Below, piece after piece: positions 7,511 through 14,348 of a stretch of 64,000 bases of DNA. How positions within the stretch are numbered: the stretch's first letter is position 1; the number at the start of each line of letters is the position of its first letter. Under the pieces are notes generated by a model. That model worked only from the letters and a program-made list of their open reading frames with translations. It had not been told where the DNA came from and did no database searches. A program made the position numbers and the translations under genes. The stretch spans positions 12,562-76,561 of the forward strand of contig DAOUBF010000044.1 of assembly GCA_034432795.1 (NCBI GenBank), in the 5' to 3' direction. Source of the stretch: DAOUBF01 sp034432795. Lineage in GTDB: Bacteria; Chloroflexota; Anaerolineae; DSLN01.

Positions 7511-8356
7511 TCAGCCTTTCAGCGCGCCGGCCAGGATGCCCCGGATGAAGTAGCGGCCCAGGAACAGGAACAGCAGCAAGGGCAAGGCCACAGTAACCAG
7601 CGCGGCGGCCATCTGCAGGTCGTAGTACACCAGCGTCGTCCCTTTCGTCCCCGCCATGACCACCTGCACCGTCTGCGTCTGGGGATTGGATAGTGTCAGC
7701 GCCAGGAAGAACTCGTTCCACACCTGCGTGAAGATGATGATCGCCACCGACACGTAAGCGGGCATGGAGATAGGGGTCACAATGCGGAAAAATGTCTGAA
7801 TCCGGGACGCCCCGTCAATCGCCGCCGACTCCTCCAGTTCTCGCGGCACAGAGAGGAAGAACGTGCCCATCAACACCGTGGCATAGGGCAGGTTGAGCAC
7901 CAGATAGCTCACAATGAACCCCAGGTGGTTCTGGCTCAGCCCCGTTCGCGCCATGAGCACGAACAGCGGGATGATCACCGCCTGATAAGGCATGTACAGG
8001 GCGATGCCTACCAGAACGAACAGCACCCGTGTGAAGCGCGATTTGGAGCGGCTCAGGTAATAGCCCGCCAGCCCACCGAAAAACGCCGCCAGCGCCGTTA
8101 CCGTGACAGAGATGATCAGCGAGTTCACCAACGCCGGCCCCATCGGCGTGCGCAGGCGGTCGCTGCCCACCAGCACTTCCACGAAGTTCTTGAACTGGGG
8201 ATTGGTGGTAATAGAGAGATAGTTGCGCTGGTTGATCTCTTGGGGTGTCTTCAGCGCCGTCGTCACCATGACGTAAATCGGCAATAGATAGGCAAACGAC
8301 AGGGCTATCAGCACCAGAAAGACAATGATCTTCAGGCTAAGGCTCTTACTTCTCAT
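7511..8356 (-). CDS. Carbohydrate ABC transporter permease, MalG type
   Basis: A 281-residue inner-membrane permease with about six membrane spans, the first at residues 9-29. The EAA loop that docks the ATPase is visible as ELEESAAIDGASRIQTFFRI followed by a proline segment. It pairs with the MalF-type gene just upstream: the two overlap by ATGA (8353-8356), which implies translational coupling. With the binding protein at 9386-10765 it forms a CUT1-type sugar importer. No ATPase gene is nearby, so it probably uses a shared MsmK-like ATPase. The sugar is unknown. Confidence 0.93.
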   Translation of the reverse strand: MRSKSLSLKIIVFLVLIALSFAYLLPIYVMVTTALKTPQEINQRNYLSITTNPQFKNFVEVLVGSDRLRTPMGPALVNSLIISVTVTALAAFFGGLAGYYLSRSKSRFTRVLFVLVGIALYMPYQAVIIPLFVLMARTGLSQNHLGFIVSYLVLNLPYATVLMGTFFLSVPRELEESAAIDGASRIQTFFRIVTPISMPAYVSVAIIIFTQVWNEFFLALTLSNPQTQTVQVVMAGTKGTTLVYYDLQMAAALVTVALPLLLFLFLGRYFIRGILAGALKG

Positions 8357-9291
8357 TCAAACCACCTTCTGAGAGCATACACCGTGTAGGGGATCACCAG
8401 AATGAACGCCAGCAGGAAGATGATTACGCCGATGCCAGCGCCTGCCGAGACCAGATGTTGCTGGAAATACGTGATCCACATGTTCATGGAGAGCACATCG
8501 GTCGTAATCCCCGGCCCGCCAAAGGTGACGATATACACGATGTCAAACACCTTCAATGTGGAGATCAACAATAGCGACACCAACACCAGCAATCCGGCGC
8601 GAATGTTGGGGAGGATCACCGACACCAGGATGCGCAGCTTGGAGGCCCCATCCACCGTGGCCGCCTCAATCATTTCCTGCAACTCCGACGTCCTGAACGA
8701 GGACTGCACGATGATCACCGCAAACCCCAGGTATTGCCAGATGAAGATTAGGATAAGCCAGTAGGTGGCGGTGCGAATGTCGGTTGTATATCTTAATTGG
8801 GAATCAATCCCGATAGCGCGCAATAGGGTATTGAAAACCCCCTTATCCGGTTCATACATCCACGACCAGACCGTGCCGGTGACGATGAACGACATGGCCA
8901 CCGGATAGAGGATCAACGTGCGCACATAGGATTCAACCCCACGGAAAGGGGCCAGTTCAAGCAGGTAGGCCAGGAGAATGGCGATCACCACGGTCGGTAC
9001 CACGCCCAGGATCAGCCATCTCAGGTTGTTCTGCACATCCACCCAAAAGCGCGGTTGAGCCACCAGGAACTTATACCACTTCAGACCGGCGAATTGATAG
9101 TTAGGTGCTACGGTCCTCCAATCGGCAAGAGAGACATAGAAGGTCCACAGCAGCGTGCCGTACAAGACGATAACAACCACCAGGATAGGGAGCAAGAACA
9201 CCACAAATTCGGCCAGGGTCAGGCCGCCCCGGCCCCGTCTCCTGGGCAACGCTTTCGCCGCTTTATCTATCTCTACAGTGATCGGCGCCAT
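8353..9291 (-). CDS. Carbohydrate ABC transporter permease, MalF type
   Basis: A 312-residue permease with six predicted spans and the EAA loop SELQEMIEAATVDGASKLRI. The start is the ATG at 9291 (MAPITVEIDKAAK), because GAGAGGAG lies correctly spaced ahead of it; a TTG at 9306 would place that Shine-Dalgarno inside the gene. A basic stretch (residues 13-20, rich in Arg) precedes the first span, as expected for inside-positive topology. It is the second gene of the binding protein, MalF, MalG operon and shares ATGA with the MalG gene. Confidence 0.92.
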   Translation of the reverse strand: MAPITVEIDKAAKALPRRRGRGGLTLAEFVVFLLPILVVVIVLYGTLLWTFYVSLADWRTVAPNYQFAGLKWYKFLVAQPRFWVDVQNNLRWLILGVVPTVVIAILLAYLLELAPFRGVESYVRTLILYPVAMSFIVTGTVWSWMYEPDKGVFNTLLRAIGIDSQLRYTTDIRTATYWLILIFIWQYLGFAVIIVQSSFRTSELQEMIEAATVDGASKLRILVSVILPNIRAGLLVLVSLLLISTLKVFDIVYIVTFGGPGITTDVLSMNMWITYFQQHLVSAGAGIGVIIFLLAFILVIPYTVYALRRWFE

Positions 9292-9341
9292 ACCACTCCT
9301 CTCCAAGACCTGGCGGCTGTCATGGTGGGGACGAAGGGGGA

Positions 9342-9375
9342 GCTGGAGGGGCGCAAAGGCAAGCGCCCCTCCAGC
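9342..9375 (-). other. Intercistronic hairpin between binding-protein and permease genes
   Basis: A 13-bp perfect stem (GCTGGAGGGGCGC on the plus strand) around an 8-base loop fills the gap after the binding-protein stop. Such hairpins commonly protect or over-express the binding-protein part of ABC-transporter mRNAs. There is no U-run for full termination. Confidence 0.7.
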
Positions 9376-9385
9376 CTGCCAGCCT

Positions 9386-10765
9386 TTACGGCCATTGATA
9401 CCAGGCGGATGCCGCCTTGACGTCGTAGGTGGTCATCATATTCGCCACCGCCTTGATGGTATCGTCAAGGCTGGCTGAACCCGCCAGGTAGGAGGCGATG
9501 ATGTCCCAGTACACCGGCTGGGCGGTCGCCGGCAGGATACTGCCATGCTGGTCCAGGATCAGCTTGCCAGGGTTCTGGCTCACGTAGGTCTGCAACTCCT
9601 GGCGGATCGGATCCGGGAACTCCTTAGGGTCAATATCCGTGCGAGCGAACAGACCGCCCTGGGTGACGTCCGTGGGGATCTGCAACTCCGGCGAGGCCAC
9701 AACCTCCAGCCACTTCATCGTGGCATCGGGGTTCGGCGCGCCCACCGTGATGCCGTAGGTGTCCGGGTGGAACAGCAGGATGCGCTCCGGCTTCTGCGGG
9801 AAGGTCACCGCGCCAAAGTCCACGCCCGGCTGCCAGTTGCTCCCCTTGACGAAGGCGCCGATGGCCCACGTGCCCATCAGGACCATGGCCGCCTGCCCGG
9901 AGCCGACCAGGCCGACGGACTGGTCCCAGGTCAGGCCGGCGTGATCGGCGTTAATGTAGGGCCGCAGCTTGGCAAAGTCCTCCAGGGCCTTGCGATAGGT
10001 CGCATCGGTCGTCACATCAACCTCGCCCTTGTACAGCTTCACGTAGTATTCGGGGCCGCCGTACTCCAGCAGGATGCTGTCAAACACGAAGGCATCGCCC
10101 CACTTCTCCTTGGAGCCGAGCGCCAGGCAGGTCATGTCGGGCTTGGAGGTCTTGATCTTATCGCAGGCCGCCAGCAACTCGGCGAAGGTCGTCGGGGGCT
10201 GAATGCCCAGCTCGTTGAACAGCTTCAGGTTGTAATACAGGATGTTCTGAATGTGCATGTTCAACGGCACGACATAGGGATGCCCGTTGACCGTGACGGC
10301 CTTGAGCAGCGGGCCGGGGATCACCTTGTCGTAGCCCAGCCGCTGATAGAAATCATCCAGCGGCTGCAGCACATTGCTGTCCACGTAGTTCTTCAACTCG
10401 GCCCCGCCCAGGGTCTGGAAGGTGTCCGGTGGGATACCGGCAGTAATGCGGGCCTGCAGCACCACGCGGTGGCTCACGCCGCCGCCGCCGGGGACCGGGT
10501 TCTCCACGATCTCAATATCGGGATACTTGTCCTTGAAGGCCTTAAACATGGCATCGGCGGCCTCGCGCTCACCCGGCGCCGTCCACCAGTGGAAGATCAG
10601 CAGTTGCTGCTTCTTCGGCTCCGGCGTCGCCGTGACCACAACCTGCTGCGGCGGCGCGGTCTGGACGATCACCTGGGGTGTTGGCGCCGGACCGCCACAG
10701 GCCGTAAGCACCAGGCTGAGGATCACGAACGCCTGGAGCAAGACCAGGGCTGTTCTCTTTCTCAT
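9386..10765 (-). CDS. Sugar-binding lipoprotein of ABC importer
   Basis: A 459-residue extracytoplasmic solute-binding protein. The N-terminus has a lipoprotein signal (MRKRTALVLL, a hydrophobic core, then the LTAC lipobox with C23), and a Pro/Thr/Gln linker to about residue 52. The family-1 binding fold follows (LLIFHWWTAPGEREAADAMF). YYNLKLFNELGIQPPTTFAELL and AAMVLMGTWAIGAF are typical of CUT1 binding proteins. GGAGGAG precedes the ATG. It is the first gene of the operon with the MalF and MalG permeases. The ligand cannot be read from sequence; glucose- or mannose-type oligosaccharides are plausible. Confidence 0.92.
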   Translation of the reverse strand: MRKRTALVLLQAFVILSLVLTACGGPAPTPQVIVQTAPPQQVVVTATPEPKKQQLLIFHWWTAPGEREAADAMFKAFKDKYPDIEIVENPVPGGGGVSHRVVLQARITAGIPPDTFQTLGGAELKNYVDSNVLQPLDDFYQRLGYDKVIPGPLLKAVTVNGHPYVVPLNMHIQNILYYNLKLFNELGIQPPTTFAELLAACDKIKTSKPDMTCLALGSKEKWGDAFVFDSILLEYGGPEYYVKLYKGEVDVTTDATYRKALEDFAKLRPYINADHAGLTWDQSVGLVGSGQAAMVLMGTWAIGAFVKGSNWQPGVDFGAVTFPQKPERILLFHPDTYGITVGAPNPDATMKWLEVVASPELQIPTDVTQGGLFARTDIDPKEFPDPIRQELQTYVSQNPGKLILDQHGSILPATAQPVYWDIIASYLAGSASLDDTIKAVANMMTTYDVKAASAWYQWP

Positions 10766-10947
10766 GGCTTATCTCCTCCGAGGGATAGGTTTTGGAAAAA
10801 CGGTAATTGGAACCCAGCAGCAGGCGTCTGTCCTCTTCTCCTCAATAGCGCTCCCCCCTTTCTAAGGGTCGTGACGGTGACATCCATCGGACAGCCCCCA
10901 GATCATATTACGAGAGGCCCATCCGCGCAAGTTCAGTATGCCGGCGA

Positions 10948-11060
10948 TCCCCCCCAAGGGGGGAGGGGGTGAGTTTCCTCCCCCTGGATGGGGGGAGGGG
11001 CAGGGAGGGGGTGACTCTGCTCCCATCCCAATCCTCCCCCACAGAGGGTGGAGGGACACA
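10948..11060. repeat. C-tract/G-tract intergenic repeat
   Basis: Runs such as CCCCCCAAGGGGGGAGGGGG and CCTCCCCC...GGGGGAGGGG form overlapping palindromes. The same composition recurs at nine other intergenic places in this window. The rest of 10766-10947 shows nothing recognisable. Confidence 0.75.
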
Positions 11061-11099
11061 GGCGGAGTGACCTGACTCCTGGAGTTCCTAGTTCAACGC

Positions 11100-11127
11100 T
11101 TGCGTTATTGGCCGACCTCAGTATAAT
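11100..11127 (+). promoter_or_regulatory. Sigma-70-like promoter of the response-regulator operon
   Basis: TTGCGT (11100-11105), a 16-bp spacer and TATAAT (11122-11127). The ATG at 11126 falls inside the -10 box, which argues that translation starts later, at GTG 11156. Confidence 0.65.
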
Positions 11128-11155
11128 GGCAGCGCAAAAGAGGCGAGACCGCACC

Positions 11156-11545
11156 GTGACCGCCCCGAAACTGGCCCGTATCTTGATCGTTGAAGACGAT
11201 CCTGAGACCGCGTCTGTCTTCCGCCAGATGCTGGAATTGCACGGCTATCAGGTGGATGTGGCGCATGGGTCGGGCCAGGCCATGCTCAAACTCAGCCGCA
11301 GTCTCCCTGACCTGGTGCTCTTGGATGTGATGATGCCCGACGTCAGCGGCCTGGAGGTCTGCCGCTACCTGCGCCGCGACCCCCAGACCGCACACCTGCC
11401 GGTGATCATCGTCTCGGCCAAGGCCCAGAATGAGGACATCGCCGAAGGATTGGAGGCCGGTGCGACCGCCTATCTGACCAAGCCCATCCCGATGGAGCAA
11501 CTCATCCGGCACATTGAGGCTGCACTTTCTGGCTCCGGCCGGTAA
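11156..11545 (+). CDS. Single-domain response regulator (CheY-like)
   Basis: A 129-residue receiver domain without an output domain. It has the acidic pocket EDDP (residues 14-17), the phospho-acceptor aspartate in LVLLDVMMPD, the conserved Thr/Ser in VIIVSAKA, and the lysine in AYLTKPIP. It would be phosphorylated by a histidine kinase that is not encoded nearby. GTG 11156 is chosen because the upstream ATG (11126) lies in the promoter -10 box and because AGAGGCGAG precedes the GTG. It ends seven bases before the O-antigen-ligase gene, so it is probably co-transcribed with the cell-envelope genes that follow. Confidence 0.85.
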   Translation: MTAPKLARILIVEDDPETASVFRQMLELHGYQVDVAHGSGQAMLKLSRSLPDLVLLDVMMPDVSGLEVCRYLRRDPQTAHLPVIIVSAKAQNEDIAEGLEAGATAYLTKPIPMEQLIRHIEAALSGSGR

Positions 11546-11551
11546 CGACCC

Positions 11552-14215
11552 ATGACATCCGTCACAGCCACAGGCGACCCGATCCCTCAGGCCGCCACCC
11601 GTCCCCCACAGCGCTTCGCCGGTAGCGCTGTATGGATAGCCGACCACGAAGTGCTCTTATTGGCATTGCTGGCGCCGCTTTTGCTCTTCCCTACGGCTGC
11701 GCCGCCCCTGACCGCGCTGGCCCTGGCCGGCGTCCCGCTGCTATGGCTGGCGCGCTGGCGGGCGCGCGGCCGCTTAACCGTGCCCACGCCCCTGGACTGG
11801 CCCATCGTCATCTTGCTGGCCCTGGTCGCGGTGGCCGTACAACTCTCTATTGTGCCTGCGCTGGCGGCGGAGAAAGGCGCCGGCATGATCCTGGGAATCG
11901 CTACCTACTACGCCATCGTCAACAGCGTGCAACGCGAGCCTAGGCTGTGGTTTGCCGCTGGCCTCCTCGTCGCGGCGAGTGCGCTCCTGGCGCTCATCGG
12001 CCTGTTCGGCACAAGCTGGTGGATCGGCGGCAAGACTCTGCCGCTCCAGCCCATTTACGGGGCTATCCCACGCCTGATCACCTCCATCCCGCGCTCCAGA
12101 ACTGGGGGCATCCACCCGAACCAGATCGGGGGAACGTTGGCGCTGCTGCTGCCGCCAACGCTGGGCGTCTGGCTGGCGCTGCGGCGTAGCCCGCGCTTGC
12201 AGCGTCTGTTGGGTGTGCCGCCAACGCTGATCCTTATAGTGGCCGTTTTCATCGCCCTCATGATCCTGCTGATCCAATCGCGGGGCACCTGGCTGGGTAT
12301 CCTCGGCGTGTTCGTCGCGGGCGTAGTCATGCGCCGGCGCTGGCTCGCCTGGGCGACCCTGGCCCTGGCGCTGGTCGGCTGTGCTGTGCTGGCCGCCGAG
12401 GTCTTGCCCCGCCTGCAGCCCGACGCCCGGCTCAGTTCCTCCGAAACCCTGCCCTCCGATCTCGCCCGCATCGTCATGGAGATGGACAACCTGACACGGC
12501 CGGATTGGGAGGGCTACTCACCTAACTGGCTGAACCGCCTGGAAATCTGGCGCAACGCGCTGCTGACCCTCTACGACTACCCCTTCACCGGTGTGGGCAT
12601 GGCCGCGTGGCCCCAGGTCTCTGCGGCCAATTACATCTATCAGGTCAGCGGCGCGCAGTTTGTCTTAAACGAAATGACCCATGCCCACAACCTGATCCTG
12701 GAGGCAGCGGTCAATTTCGGCGTCCTGGGGCTGATCGCCTTCCTGGCGCTCCTGCTGGGGTACTTTGTGAGCGTGGGCCGCAGCCTGCGCCGGCTCTCCG
12801 CCGAGCACCGCTGGCTGCTCCTGGGGCTGGCCGGGGGGATTCTGGCGCACCTGTTGCACGGGCTGGTGGATGCCATCGCCTTCGGCGCCAAACCGGGCGT
12901 GTTGCTATGGGCCACCCTTGGGCTGAGTATGGCGGTTGTGCGTTGGGAGGCGGATAACGCACGACGAACGGCCTGCCCTGAGCAGCGCGAAGGGACGGAC
13001 AACGCACAACAGACCACAAAGCCGGTAGCTTCTCCCCGCCCCCTGCTGGTTATAGCAGCAGCCATGTCCCTGTTGGGCGCGATCACCCTGTCCACAGGCT
13101 GGATCACCAGCGCCCGGCTGAACCGCGCTGCGCTCTCGCTGGACCATGCCCGCCTCACGCCGGAGCTATCCCCAGAAGAGAGAAACGCGCAAATAGAGCG
13201 GGTGCTGCCCGAACTCCAGCACCTGGCGTCCTCTCTGGATGCGCCCGGCCTGCGCCCCGGTGCAGCGGCACGCCGCCTGGGCATGGCCTATTTCCTCCTC
13301 GGCCAGACAGAGCAGGCCCGGACAGCGTTTCGTGGCGACCCGCAGGCAGCCGCCTATCTGTTCTCCCAGGGGATGATGCGCCTGGAAGAATCAGACCAGG
13401 CCCAGGCCCTCCTGGCCTTCTACCGCCTGGCCAGCGAGATTGACCCCACCACAGACCTGATCTACTGCCGACTGCTGGGCGGGCTGAGTGGCGATGAGGT
13501 CGGGCGGGCTGTGTTTGTCAGCCCAGAGCCTGCCTCCCCACCCAGCCCGGAGGTACTGGCCCGCTGCCATGAACTCTTGGGGCAGAAGTTCATTGAGCAA
13601 AACCAGTGGGATCAGGCGCTGACCGAGTTCCAGCGCGCTGTCCAACTGCTGCCGGATTCGGCGGCGTATCAATACCAACTCGGCTGGGTGATCTACCGCA
13701 TGGGCGGCGACCTGGCGCAGGCTGCCCAGGCCCTGCAACGTGCAGCGGAATTGGACCCTAAGGCCATGTGGCCCTACCTGGTCCTGAGCCAGATGCGCCG
13801 CGAGCAGGGGCTGCTAGAAGAGGCCATGGCCTGGGCCGAGGCTGCTGCCGGGCGCGCCCCTGACGATCCTTTGCCGCTCGTCTATCTATCCCAGGCGCTG
13901 ATTGAGGCGGGTGAATATGCCCAGGCCGAAGCCGTGCTCAAGCAGGCCCTGGCGAAAGACTCAGACCTGGGCGCGGCCACCTTCTGGCTGGGCGTGGTCC
14001 AGTGGCATAACGGCGAGACCGACCAGGCCATTGCCAGCTACGAACGCGCCGTGCAATTAGAACCGAACAATGTGACCTACTGGCTCACCTTAGGGGATGC
14101 TTACCAGGCCCTGGGCCGTCGCGCCCAGGCTATCGCCGCCTACGAAGCGGTGCTGCGCCTGGACAGGGGGAACGCCCACGCCCAGGAAAGGCTGGCTGCG
14201 CTGCGTGGCCAGTGA
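11552..14215 (+). CDS. O-antigen ligase/polymerase-like membrane protein with C-terminal TPR domain
   Basis: An 887-residue fusion. Residues 1 to about 470 contain roughly a dozen hydrophobic spans and the Wzy_C signature: the large periplasmic loop, SRGTWLGILGVFVAG, and the HAHNLILEAAVNFGVLG segment around residue 380. Residues 540-887 are at least six TPR units (for example YQYQLGWVIYRMGGDLAQAA). Wzy/WaaL-type enzymes join glycan chains to lipids or proteins; the TPR part could recruit partners. A low-complexity insert, ACPEQREGTDNAQQ (from about 12971), comes from an intergenic-type repeat read in frame. It lies between a response regulator and a lytic transglycosylase. Confidence 0.85.
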   Translation: MTSVTATGDPIPQAATRPPQRFAGSAVWIADHEVLLLALLAPLLLFPTAAPPLTALALAGVPLLWLARWRARGRLTVPTPLDWPIVILLALVAVAVQLSIVPALAAEKGAGMILGIATYYAIVNSVQREPRLWFAAGLLVAASALLALIGLFGTSWWIGGKTLPLQPIYGAIPRLITSIPRSRTGGIHPNQIGGTLALLLPPTLGVWLALRRSPRLQRLLGVPPTLILIVAVFIALMILLIQSRGTWLGILGVFVAGVVMRRRWLAWATLALALVGCAVLAAEVLPRLQPDARLSSSETLPSDLARIVMEMDNLTRPDWEGYSPNWLNRLEIWRNALLTLYDYPFTGVGMAAWPQVSAANYIYQVSGAQFVLNEMTHAHNLILEAAVNFGVLGLIAFLALLLGYFVSVGRSLRRLSAEHRWLLLGLAGGILAHLLHGLVDAIAFGAKPGVLLWATLGLSMAVVRWEADNARRTACPEQREGTDNAQQTTKPVASPRPLLVIAAAMSLLGAITLSTGWITSARLNRAALSLDHARLTPELSPEERNAQIERVLPELQHLASSLDAPGLRPGAAARRLGMAYFLLGQTEQARTAFRGDPQAAAYLFSQGMMRLEESDQAQALLAFYRLASEIDPTTDLIYCRLLGGLSGDEVGRAVFVSPEPASPPSPEVLARCHELLGQKFIEQNQWDQALTEFQRAVQLLPDSAAYQYQLGWVIYRMGGDLAQAAQALQRAAELDPKAMWPYLVLSQMRREQGLLEEAMAWAEAAAGRAPDDPLPLVYLSQALIEAGEYAQAEAVLKQALAKDSDLGAATFWLGVVQWHNGETDQAIASYERAVQLEPNNVTYWLTLGDAYQALGRRAQAIAAYEAVLRLDRGNAHAQERLAALRGQ

Positions 14216-14238
14216 TGCCTGCCGGTGGGATTCTGGCT

Positions 14239-14341
14239 TTACCGCAGAAGCCCGCAGAGGACGCAGAGCAACTCAAAAAGCACAAAATGACACAAAAACC
14301 TGGCCTGATTTCCTCTGCGCTCTCAGTGCCCTCTGCGGTAA
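14239..14341. repeat. 103-bp imperfect inverted repeat element
   Basis: The ends TTACCGCAGA and TCTGCGGTAA are exact inverted repeats. Inside, CGCAGAGGACGCAGAG on the left faces CCTCTGCG...CCCTCTGCGG on the right, around a core with CACAAAATGACACAAAAA. It fills the gap between two co-directional genes and looks like a small non-autonomous repeat. The similar CACAAAGAGCACAAAGAG occurs upstream of hutU. Confidence 0.75.
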
Positions 14342-14348
14342 ATAGATT

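Noticed and set aside
9545..10972. A 475-codon frame antisense to the sugar-binding protein
   Set aside because: Shadow; the minus-strand gene has a lipobox, linker and family motifs.
10948..11060. Repeats considered as a CRISPR array
   Set aside because: Units are palindromic C/G tracts of irregular spacing without unique spacers, and no cas gene is present.
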